From the NCBI RefSeq assembly GCF_902506655.1, contig NZ_LR734817.1, positions 585,667 through 649,666 on the forward strand: DNA of 64,000 bases, given 5' to 3'. Source of the stretch: Marinoscillum sp. 108. GTDB lineage: Bacteria; Bacteroidota; Bacteroidia; Cytophagales; Cyclobacteriaceae. Both the position numbers and the translations under genes were made by a program. Position 1 is the stretch's first letter; each line of letters starts with the position of its first letter. Below the pieces are notes generated by a model. The model did no database searches and had not been told where the DNA came from. It saw nothing but the letters and a program-made list of their open reading frames with translations. Below are positions 8,359-15,266 of the stretch, piece by piece.

Positions 8359-8809
8359 ACCAACACTCCTCATTCTGGTAATTTTCCTGACCTCTTGTGG
8401 TACCTCACCCAAGAAAACCGCAGATGAAAAGCCAGTGGACAGGCGCACGGAAATCCGACTCACTCAATACATGGTGCAGGGGAAGGTGCTCTACCAAACC
8501 TACTGCTCCAATTGTCATCAGGCAGATGGCACTGGTCTGGGTAAATTATACCCACCGCTGGCTGGTTCGGATTATTTGATGGCGGACCTCAAAGAAGTGG
8601 CCTGCCTCATTAAGAATGGAAAAACTGGTGAGATCATGGTAAATGGTGTCAGCTATAATCAAATGATGCCTGCCAACACTCACCTTACGCCCATTGAAAT
8701 CGCTGAGATAGTCACCTATATCAGCAACTCCTGGGGAAATGAAGCGGGCATCTCAGCTACACGAGATGTCACCCAGTGGCTCAAAAACTGTGATCAGGCC
8801 GAGAATTAA
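8345..8809 (+). CDS. c-type cytochrome lipoprotein
   Basis: The protein has 154 residues. The signal ends in LTSC (Cys18). The heme-binding motif is CSNCH (Cys54, Cys57, His58), followed by GTGLGKLYPPLAGSDYL. MM at about 107-108 supplies a likely axial Met. This is a single-heme class I cytochrome, probably an electron carrier for a terminal oxidase or oxidoreductase. It ends 4 bases inside the convergent lipoprotein gene. A Bacteroidota c-type cytochrome beside SCO fits a cbb3 or caa3-type respiratory chain, whose subunits are outside the window. Confidence 0.92.
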   Translation: MKNFKPTLLILVIFLTSCGTSPKKTADEKPVDRRTEIRLTQYMVQGKVLYQTYCSNCHQADGTGLGKLYPPLAGSDYLMADLKEVACLIKNGKTGEIMVNGVSYNQMMPANTHLTPIEIAEIVTYISNSWGNEAGISATRDVTQWLKNCDQAEN

Positions 8810-9198
8810 TTCAGGGCCTTCTGGCCTTCTTCCAGAGAGCTGAGCATGAGGCGCTTTACCTCTTCTATCTCTTTCAACTGACCTTCAAGATAAGCCTTCA
8901 CTTCTTCCTCGGATCCGGCAAAATCGGGATCAAAGCCGTGCATCCAGGTCATCATAGATTTATTGGCGGAGCTCACAGCCACCGCCAGTTCGCGATAGCG
9001 GGCAGCCGCCGTGGTATCCCCTGCCACAGAGTCAGCCATGGCCAGTAGTTGCTTCTCAGTCATTCTAAGCTCACCCATTTTGGGCATTACCGCATCATGG
9101 ACTTCCATTACCTGATCCTTCAGTCCTTTGGTGTCCTCCTTTTTCGTTTGGCTACATGCCGCCGCTAAGACCAGGCATATCAAGAGTATTTTCTTCAT
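8806..9198 (-). CDS. Small Met/His-containing lipoprotein, unknown function
   Basis: The protein has 130 residues. The signal ends in LAAAC (about 11-15). The mature part is helical and charged, with VHDAVMPKMGELRM and MMTWMHGFDPDF, where His and Met are spaced in a way that could bind a metal. Similar proteins recur in Bacteroidota without a known role. It lies 4 bases downstream of the DUF3299-like gene, and I see it as the last gene of the ABC transporter operon. A role as a periplasmic metal-binding partner is an inference from position and composition only. Confidence 0.72.
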   Translation of the reverse strand: MKKILLICLVLAAACSQTKKEDTKGLKDQVMEVHDAVMPKMGELRMTEKQLLAMADSVAGDTTAAARYRELAVAVSSANKSMMTWMHGFDPDFAGSEEEVKAYLEGQLKEIEEVKRLMLSSLEEGQKALN

Positions 9199-9202
9199 AG
9201 GG

Positions 9203-9637
9203 TTAATTAGGTTGTAGTTTGGCTCCTTCCAGGATGTACATCAGTTGGTCTACATCAGAATCATTTAATTTTAGCTTTCCAGTAATGGTCACCTTCTTAG
9301 CTGTATACTTTACAGACTCGTCAAGGTAGATTTCGGCAACTGACTCAGGACCAGCACCCCCGCAAAAAAAACAGGAAGCCACGGGCACAGATGAAATAAT
9401 CAGATGATCCGGCTCAAACATCCCTTCGAAAGGGATGATATAGCCCGAAAGCTCTATTTCTTTTCCTTCAATACTTTTGATATCCGGACCAAACTTGGGA
9501 ACATATATTTCGCCATATTCGTCCTTTGATTTTTCGTATTCGATCTTGCTGAGGGTTTTCCAGTTCTCAGCCGAAGTACCCTGTGCCATCGCACAAGTAC
9601 CCAACATGATCATCAAGCCGCTTAGTAATAGACGCAT
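9203..9637 (-). CDS. DUF3299-like exported protein
   Basis: The protein has 144 residues with a clear signal peptide (MRLLLSGLMIMLGTCAMAQ). The core IELSGYIIPFEG (61-72) followed by VPVASCFFCGGAGPESVAEI resembles DUF3299, which has an 'LxGyvvPle' strand and a later Cys-containing loop. A CxxC pair is present at Cys89 and Cys92, a possible metal or redox site. It sits directly downstream of the permease gene (2-base gap), an arrangement I recall from zinc-regulated ABC transporters (ZrgABCDE) of Vibrio. The domain assignment is from pattern recognition, not a profile search. Confidence 0.65.
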   Translation of the reverse strand: MRLLLSGLMIMLGTCAMAQGTSAENWKTLSKIEYEKSKDEYGEIYVPKFGPDIKSIEGKEIELSGYIIPFEGMFEPDHLIISSVPVASCFFCGGAGPESVAEIYLDESVKYTAKKVTITGKLKLNDSDVDQLMYILEGAKLQPN

Positions 9638-9639
9638 AT

Positions 9640-10875
9640 TTATCCTTTTGCTAATGTTTCTGAAATATCTGTTTTATAGGCCAGTACCGCCGGAATCACA
9701 GAGGCCAAAAAGCCAATAAGTAAACAACCAAAGAGCACAATCCATTCCTCATTGATAAAATAAAAAGTGCGCGGATTAATCCCCTCCAATGATGATGCCA
9801 TAGCATACACCACTCCATGAGCAATGAGCAATCCTGAAATCGCCCCCACAAAAGTAATCATCAATCCCTCAAATAAAATGTGGAGTAAAATCTGGCTGCG
9901 TGTGGCCCCCATGGATCGCATAATGGCTATATCGTACTTTCGGTCCTTCAGGGAGTTGAGCAAGGCAATGAACACACTTACTGCCGATATAGCGATGATC
10001 ATCACACCCAAAATATTTAATACCTGAATGCCCACCCCTATGATGTTAAACAACCTGGCAGTTTCAAATGCCGGGGAAGCAGCCTGCATGCTACTCTCTC
10101 CATTGATGGCCCGTGGCAACATCACCGCACCCATAGGAGAACGGTACTTTACCAGAAGCGCTGTGATCTGCTCCTCCTCATACTGCTCCTGAGTGACCGT
10201 GAGGCCCCAATGATCGATGGAGACCAGTGAGTCTTCTTCGTGTGATTCATGCACCTCTTCATGGCCATGCACCTCCCAGATACTCGCCACCCCCGTCAGG
10301 ATCAGCTTGTCCAGCACGGTATTGGAGGGCGACATGATCCCCACCACCACAAATGGCTCACTTTCGTGGGCTTCTCCATCTTCAGACAAACCATGCTGAC
10401 TCTCAAAAGTGTCACCCAATCGAAGGTTCAGCTTTTCGGCTGCCAGAGCACCTACAACCACCTGCATGGGCTCATGAAACCACTCGCCCATCGTCAGTTC
10501 AGCTCCATACAAGGCAGCATACGCGTCTGTGGTGCCCACAATCCGGTAGCCAGCGTAGCTGTCGCCCAGAGAAAGGGGAATCACCTCGCCGATGTATCTA
10601 CTATGGCTCACCTCTGCAGCTTCCTTGAGGTTGATATTCCCTGTGGGAAAATCCACATGAAAGATATTGGCCAGAATCAGCTGGAGGGGGCTTCCTTTGG
10701 CACCAATCACCAGGTCCACTCCTTTGGTGTTCTTAGAAATTTCGTTTTCAAGCTCCTTGGAAACCAGCAGAATCAACAGCACCACTGTCACCCCGAAAGC
10801 CAACAGGAGCCAGCTCAGAAAACTGCTGAGTGGCTTGGCCAGGATACTTCGCAGACTCAAGTATGGGATATTCAT
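9640..10875 (-). CDS. FtsX/MacB-type ABC permease with His-rich extracytoplasmic loop
   Basis: The protein has 411 residues. It has one N-terminal helix (about 18-38), a large periplasmic domain (about 40-280) and three C-terminal helices, the MacB_PCD plus FtsX layout. The periplasmic domain contains an unusual His/Glu-rich stretch: seven His between 161 and 222, including EVHGHEEVHESHEED (201-215). This could bind Zn2+, Cu+ or Ni2+. The gene overlaps the ATP-binding gene by 4 bases and precedes the DUF3299-like gene. FtsX-type permeases usually do mechanical work on lipoproteins rather than classical import, so the direction of any metal movement is open. Confidence 0.85.
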   Translation of the reverse strand: MNIPYLSLRSILAKPLSSFLSWLLLAFGVTVVLLILLVSKELENEISKNTKGVDLVIGAKGSPLQLILANIFHVDFPTGNINLKEAAEVSHSRYIGEVIPLSLGDSYAGYRIVGTTDAYAALYGAELTMGEWFHEPMQVVVGALAAEKLNLRLGDTFESQHGLSEDGEAHESEPFVVVGIMSPSNTVLDKLILTGVASIWEVHGHEEVHESHEEDSLVSIDHWGLTVTQEQYEEEQITALLVKYRSPMGAVMLPRAINGESSMQAASPAFETARLFNIIGVGIQVLNILGVMIIAISAVSVFIALLNSLKDRKYDIAIMRSMGATRSQILLHILFEGLMITFVGAISGLLIAHGVVYAMASSLEGINPRTFYFINEEWIVLFGCLLIGFLASVIPAVLAYKTDISETLAKG

Positions 10876-11498
10876 AATGTCAACTGGTTTGGAAACTCAC
10901 TTTTTACCCGATGGTCATGTGTGGCGATGATCAGGGTGGCCCCGCAGGCCTCAGCCTGGCTCTTCAGCAACCGAACCACTGCGGTACAGCTCTCGTCATC
11001 GAGGCTGGCAGTGGGCTCATCACCAAAAATCACCGCTGGCTGGTTGATAACCGATCGGGCAATGGCCACACGCTGAGCCTGCCCCTGGCTTACCTCATAA
11101 ACCTTCCGATGAGCAAGATCACGAATCTGCAAATCCTCCAATACCTGATTGATCTCCTTGTTTCGTTTTGGCTTGTGACCAAAAAATGTGGCCAATCTGA
11201 TGTTTTCTTCCACTGTAAGCGACCCGATGAGGTGGGGCTTCTGAAACACAAAACCAATGTGCTGCCCTCTGTATCGATCCAGTGCCGATGAGGACAAAGC
11301 TTCCAGGTGAGTGCCTTCTATCACCACCGAACCTGAAGTAGGTCGTAGCAATCCGGACAGCAGATGAAGCAAGGTGGTTTTTCCACAACCCGATGGGCCC
11401 AGGATCAACGCATGATCACCCGATGCAACCTCCCAGTCCGGGAAGTTGAGGGCTGCTGCCTCGTCATAGGCAAACTTTAAGTTTTTAGTGACTAACAA
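10872..11498 (-). CDS. ABC transporter ATP-binding protein (MacB/LolD-like)
   Basis: The protein has 208 residues, a complete nucleotide-binding domain. It has Walker A GPSGCGKTT (34-42), the Q-loop near FVFQKPHL, a signature in which VSQGQ replaces the usual LSGGQ (136-140), Walker B AVIFGDEP and the H-loop ATHDH. The short length and LolD-like signature match the partner of FtsX-type permeases. It is first in the leftward operon and is coupled to the permease by a 4-base overlap. An AT-rich palindrome lies 20 bases upstream of the start. Confidence 0.9.
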   Translation of the reverse strand: MLVTKNLKFAYDEAAALNFPDWEVASGDHALILGPSGCGKTTLLHLLSGLLRPTSGSVVIEGTHLEALSSSALDRYRGQHIGFVFQKPHLIGSLTVEENIRLATFFGHKPKRNKEINQVLEDLQIRDLAHRKVYEVSQGQAQRVAIARSVINQPAVIFGDEPTASLDDESCTAVVRLLKSQAEACGATLIIATHDHRVKSEFPNQLTL

Positions 11499-11517
11499 TT
11501 AATATGACTATTTTAAT

Positions 11518-11535
11518 AATATTTTGTAAAATATT
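11518..11535. promoter_or_regulatory. Perfect 8-2-8 AT-rich palindrome, candidate operator
   Basis: AATATTTT-GT-AAAATATT is a perfect inverted repeat 20 bases upstream of the ABC ATP-binding gene. Size, symmetry and A/T content are like Fur/Zur/DtxR-family operators, and its place would cover a promoter reading left. No regulator gene lies next to it, so the binding protein is unknown. Confidence 0.5.
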
Positions 11536-11573
11536 TATTAATTTAACTGAGTATTCTCAAAAGACCAGCTAAT

Positions 11574-11678
11574 ATGACCTTACTATTCTTTCCTGTTGTC
11601 GTCGTGCTTTTCCTATACTATTCATTCAAAGGCAGACTTAAAAAAAGCATCAAGCCTGTTGATGAAGTAGCCGGTTGA
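11574..11678 (+). CDS. Possible small membrane protein (34 aa)
   Basis: An ATG frame of 34 codons reads MTLLFFPVVVVLFLYYSFKG and then a basic tail, ending in TGA at 11676-11678. It would be one membrane helix (2-18) with a positive cytoplasmic tail, the usual build of regulatory small proteins. It is divergent from the ABC operon, shares its upstream region with the palindrome, and overlaps the DinB gene by 29 bases tail to tail. Coding status is uncertain, since a frame this short may occur by chance. Confidence 0.3.
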   Translation: MTLLFFPVVVVLFLYYSFKGRLKKSIKPVDEVAG

Positions 11679-12180
11679 TCTGATGCCGATGATGAATCAG
11701 GTGTGCATTGAAAAACTTCACCATAGCGGGTAAAGTAATTCGCCCAGCCATTGGATGTTTATAAATGCCCTTATTCAGAAACTCATCAGGGTACTCATCC
11801 AGAAACGCCTTCAGGTCATCACTTGTTTGGTCGAATAAGGATTTCATTTCTTCTAAATTCCGCTCATTAGACGGGCTGATCACCACTGCAGGCGCTTTTA
11901 TCTTGATTCTTGAATAAAGGATGATATCATACACTTCCATCCTCACTGAATTGAATAGAGAAGCTCTCGGCATTTGATCTCCCGCGAGTAGCTTTTTCTT
12001 ACAATAATTAAGGGATCCACTTTCCGCAAAATGCAGATGATCCAACACCTGCAAAACCGACCACTGATTCCCCATCGGCTTCCACCGGAGCTGATCCTCA
12101 CTACAGGGTTGAAGCTGCCGAAAAAGTGATTCCTTCCCCGCCTGAAGCCGATCATAGTGCACTTGGATTTTCCTATTCAT
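11650..12180 (-). CDS. DinB-like four-helix protein
   Basis: About 176 residues. The family pattern is visible: WSVLQVLDHLHFAE (about 40-53) with the first metal His, and near the end NAHLIHHRHQINRLL with the other His residues. This gives the three-His site of the DinB/YfiT superfamily. Members are metal-dependent thiol transferases or hydrolases, and many are of unknown function and stress-linked. I chose the ATG at 12178-12180, because the longer frame up to 12321 adds an N-terminus unlike the family. It is a stand-alone gene. Confidence 0.8.
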   Translation of the reverse strand: MNRKIQVHYDRLQAGKESLFRQLQPCSEDQLRWKPMGNQWSVLQVLDHLHFAESGSLNYCKKKLLAGDQMPRASLFNSVRMEVYDIILYSRIKIKAPAVVISPSNERNLEEMKSLFDQTSDDLKAFLDEYPDEFLNKGIYKHPMAGRITLPAMVKFFNAHLIHHRHQINRLLHQQA

Positions 12181-12382
12181 AGTCCGCAAATTATACAAAA
12201 CAGACCAAATCAATACCCCTTTGGGGACGGGCCAATCTTGCAATAAATGGCAAAAAAAAGTATCTTCGGCATGACTTTCGTGCTGAATGTCGATAAACCA
12301 CCCAAAGCCGTTGCTCAGCATTAAATTGTGAGCAGGGTCAATTGTAGCCTGTTGATCCTATGTAATATGACGAATAATAAAA

Positions 12383-12390
12383 TAACTTTG
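12383..12390 (+). promoter_or_regulatory. Candidate -7 element of antiporter gene
   Basis: TAACTTTG matches the Bacteroidota -7 consensus TAnnTTTG exactly. It lies 37 bases before the antiporter ATG. No good TTG is found at the -33 distance, so this is a partial promoter call. Confidence 0.4.
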
Positions 12391-12427
12391 CGGTACCAAA
12401 CGCCTAAACGATTAATCGGCAACACTT

Positions 12428-13699
12428 ATGCACGTATTTGATATTATTGCCCTTTTCATTTTTCTCGCAGGGCTCTTCATATTTGTCAATACCTACTTCC
12501 TGAAATTACCGTCTTCCATAGGTCTTATGATCATGGCGATCGTGCTGTCTGTGATCATTTTGATTGTGGGTTTGATTTTTCCCAGTCTTCAGATTGGAGC
12601 TGTGGAGCTCGAAGAGTACGATTACGCAGAAGTGCTGTATCATGTGGTACTCTCCTTCATGCTGTTCTCTGGGGCCTTAAACATAGATTTTAAGAAGCTA
12701 TCCAAACAACGCACCCCCGTACTGATACTGGCTACCACGGGTGTTTTGATTTCCACTTTTGTCATTGGAACCCTAGTCTTCTACATGCTCGAGTTTGTGG
12801 GCATAGAACTGCATTATCTCTATTGTCTGGTATTTGGAGCCTTGATCTCCCCAACAGACCCCATAGCGGTTACCAAAACCATCAGAAGGTTCAACCTGGA
12901 TAAAGAGCTTGAAATCAAGATTGCCGGGGAGTCTCTCTTCAATGATGGTATGGCCGTTGTGCTGGCACTTACCCTGCTGGACATAGCCCATGCGGGCGAA
13001 GATCATGCCCTCTCGGTATTTGAAACTGTTTATATCATTGGTGCCGACATTGGTGGAGGAATCTTCATCGGGCTTTTCCTGGGTTATCTGGGATACAGAC
13101 TACTGAAATATGTAGACAACGATGCAGTAGAGGTAGAAATTCTTATAACTCTGGCCATCGTCATGGCGGGTTCATTTCTCGCGGATTTTATACATGTGTC
13201 GTCCAAGCAAGCGGCAGTGGTCATGGGACTGGTCATTGGTAATGAAGGGCGAGGTGAGCACGTAACCAGTGCGGCAGGAGATTATGTTTTTAAATTCTGG
13301 AACCTGATGGAGGAATCGCTCGCAGCGATGCTCTTCGTACTCATCGGACTGGAAATGCTGGTGATCCCGCGAAGGCTGGATTATTTCTCAGCGGGGTTCT
13401 TTGCTGTCAATATTGTACTGCTGGGAAGATGGATCAGTGTTTACATCCCAATCAAGCTGATGTCAGTCAAGCGGTCTTTTTCGCCCAGTACAATCCCGGT
13501 GCTCACCTGGGGTGCCCTTAGGGGAGGTCTGCCCATTGCACTCTCGCTTTCATTGTCAGATTTTCATGGCAAGGATATCATCGTCACCATGACCTACATT
13601 GTGGTGGCCTGCTCCGTGCTCTACCAGGGCCTTACGGTACCTTTGTTGATGAAAATGAACTTTACTGAAAAGAAAGAGCGCAAAGTCCACGGACACTAG
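12428..13699 (+). CDS. CPA1-family Na+/H+ antiporter
   Basis: The protein has 423 residues with about twelve membrane helices. The CPA1 ion-binding motifs are present: GALISPTDPIAV (about 138-149, with Asp144) and the ND pair in GESLFNDGMAVV (167-178, Asn172-Asp173). The conserved arginine region TWGALRGGLPIALSLSL is near the C-terminus. NhaP-type transporters exchange Na+ or K+ for H+ across the inner membrane for pH and salt control. There is no long cytoplasmic tail. It appears to be a single-gene unit with its own promoter. Confidence 0.9.
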   Translation: MHVFDIIALFIFLAGLFIFVNTYFLKLPSSIGLMIMAIVLSVIILIVGLIFPSLQIGAVELEEYDYAEVLYHVVLSFMLFSGALNIDFKKLSKQRTPVLILATTGVLISTFVIGTLVFYMLEFVGIELHYLYCLVFGALISPTDPIAVTKTIRRFNLDKELEIKIAGESLFNDGMAVVLALTLLDIAHAGEDHALSVFETVYIIGADIGGGIFIGLFLGYLGYRLLKYVDNDAVEVEILITLAIVMAGSFLADFIHVSSKQAAVVMGLVIGNEGRGEHVTSAAGDYVFKFWNLMEESLAAMLFVLIGLEMLVIPRRLDYFSAGFFAVNIVLLGRWISVYIPIKLMSVKRSFSPSTIPVLTWGALRGGLPIALSLSLSDFHGKDIIVTMTYIVVACSVLYQGLTVPLLMKMNFTEKKERKVHGH

Positions 13700-13808
13700 G
13701 TCTGATAGCATCGCCTTTTCAGTATCCAAATACCTTAAGGTTCGTTTGTTCTTGTAGTCCGTACTGCCTTCCGCATTTATTGGGTAATTATACTAATTTT
13801 ACCGGCTC

Positions 13809-14876
13809 ATGAAAACGACCTACACATTCATAGCATTCGCCTTGGCCTTACTTATAAGCTTGTTTTCCTGTAGCGGAGAAAAGGAAAATGCGGAGGCCAG
13901 TCATGGCTCCCCACGAATCAAAAAGCACAGCAAACTGGTGGCTCCCAAAGTGAACTCGGAGTACCTCCTGGGTGATGCTGTAGATTTTTCGATAGAATCA
14001 AAAGAAACAATCGACTCCATCGTGCTGGACTACGAAGGACAAGCCAAAACCTATCAGGAGCCGAACTTTCAATGGACCGCCGATCAGGCCAAAACCGGGA
14101 CTCAAAAACTTCGGGTGACTGTGTATACCAACGGAACCACAGAAACTCACTATCCGAAAATTCGCTTCTTTTCAGATACGCAACCTGAAGCCTACACCTA
14201 CGAAGTGATTCGAGAACTCCCCCACGACCCGGAAGCCTATGTACAGGGCCTGTTTTTCTTGGATGACACCCTGGTGGAGAGCACAGGGCGAGAAGGACTC
14301 TCCAGGCTGAGTAAAACCAACCTACTCACCGCTGAGAAATATCAAACCGTGAACCTATCCAGTCAATACTTTGGCGAAGGAAGTACCGTTTGGGAAAATC
14401 AGATCATTCAGCTTACCTGGACTTCTCAGGTGGGCTTTGTATACAACCGGGCGCTGGAGCAGACCAACACCTTTCATTATACCCATGAAGGTTGGGGAGT
14501 TACTACTCTGAACAATACTCTGGTGGTAAGTGATGGCACCGAGGTGCTTCACCTGCTCGACCCCAGGGACTTCTCAGAAACCGGACGACTTGAGGTGTAT
14601 ACGCATGATGAAAAAATAGTGAACCTCAATGAATTGGAAATTATTGATGGCCTTATCTATGCCAACGTATATATGGAAGACCTCATTGTGGTGATTGATC
14701 CAAAAACAGGCAAAGTGCTACGAAATATAGATATGACAGGTCTGTCGAGTCAGTTTAATCCCCGGGAGATCGATGCACTGAATGGTATTGCACATCATGC
14801 GGCTACAGGGCGTACATATGTGACTGGCAAGCTCTGGCCTAAACTTTTTGAAGTTACCTTTAAACCAAAGAACTAA
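13809..14876 (+). CDS. Glutaminyl-peptide cyclotransferase (plant/bacterial type) lipoprotein
   Basis: The protein has 355 residues. The signal ends in LFSC (Cys21). Residues about 40-125 look like an Ig-like beta domain (NSEYLLGDAVDFSIES...), then the five-bladed propeller of glutamine cyclotransferase starts at YEVIRELPHDPEAYVQGLFF. Further motifs are ESTGREGLSRL, LTWTSQVGFVY, DGTEVLHLLDP, NELEIIDGLIYANVY and NGIAHHAATGRTYVTGK. The enzyme cyclises N-terminal Gln of exported proteins to pyroglutamate. In type IX secreting bacteria many exported proteins carry pyroglutamate, which agrees with the nearby porU2/porV2 genes. Confidence 0.88.
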   Translation: MKTTYTFIAFALALLISLFSCSGEKENAEASHGSPRIKKHSKLVAPKVNSEYLLGDAVDFSIESKETIDSIVLDYEGQAKTYQEPNFQWTADQAKTGTQKLRVTVYTNGTTETHYPKIRFFSDTQPEAYTYEVIRELPHDPEAYVQGLFFLDDTLVESTGREGLSRLSKTNLLTAEKYQTVNLSSQYFGEGSTVWENQIIQLTWTSQVGFVYNRALEQTNTFHYTHEGWGVTTLNNTLVVSDGTEVLHLLDPRDFSETGRLEVYTHDEKIVNLNELEIIDGLIYANVYMEDLIVVIDPKTGKVLRNIDMTGLSSQFNPREIDALNGIAHHAATGRTYVTGKLWPKLFEVTFKPKN

Positions 14877-14891
14877 TCTTAACAACACAAC

Positions 14892-15188
14892 ATGACCCTA
14901 TCTGAAGCTACCGAAAAAGTAAAGAAACTGGCCGCCAACAATGGTGGAAAAGTAAAAGCCAAAATTAACTTCAAATTTGACGAGGGTTTGATCCACCTCG
15001 ATGACACTGTAAGCCCCACCATGGTGTCCAATGAGGAGCTCGACGCTTCCTGCACCATCAAATTATCTCTGGAAAACTTTGATAAAATGATGCACGGAAA
15101 CCTCAATCCGATGATGGCCTTTATGGGTGGAAAAATGAAAATTGATGGCGATAAAGGGGTGGCCATGAAACTAGCCTCATTGTTTTGA
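14892..15188 (+). CDS. SCP2 sterol-binding-like small protein
   Basis: The protein has 98 residues. The end NLNPMMAFMGGKMKIDGDKGVAMKL is the typical SCP2 tail, where the 'F..GK.k..Gd...a..l' helix closes the lipid pocket. The early part, KAKINFKFDEGLIHLDD, forms the first strands. Such proteins bind acyl chains or hydrophobic ligands in the cytoplasm. It lies 15 bases after the cyclotransferase gene and may share its transcript. Its ligand is not known. Confidence 0.82.
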   Translation: MTLSEATEKVKKLAANNGGKVKAKINFKFDEGLIHLDDTVSPTMVSNEELDASCTIKLSLENFDKMMHGNLNPMMAFMGGKMKIDGDKGVAMKLASLF

Positions 15189-15206
15189 TGACAAGATAAA
15201 ATCCCT

Positions 15207-15250
15207 CTGGACGTGATGACTTCAGATAGCCGTCAGGTCATCACATCCAG
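15207..15250. terminator. Long hairpin between convergent genes
   Basis: The arms CTGGACGTGATGAC (15207-15220) and GTCATCACATCCAG (15237-15250) pair over 14 bases with one mismatch around a 16-base loop. It lies just after the SCP2 gene and just before the end of the 562-residue gene, so it may end transcription from both sides. There is no strong U-tract, and intrinsic termination is not certain. Confidence 0.45.
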
Positions 15251-15266
15251 ATACAAAAATCTAGTT

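Noticed and set aside
12181-12321. N-terminal extension of the DinB-like gene
   Set aside because: The extra 47 residues do not match the family, and the ATG at 12180 begins exactly with the first helix.
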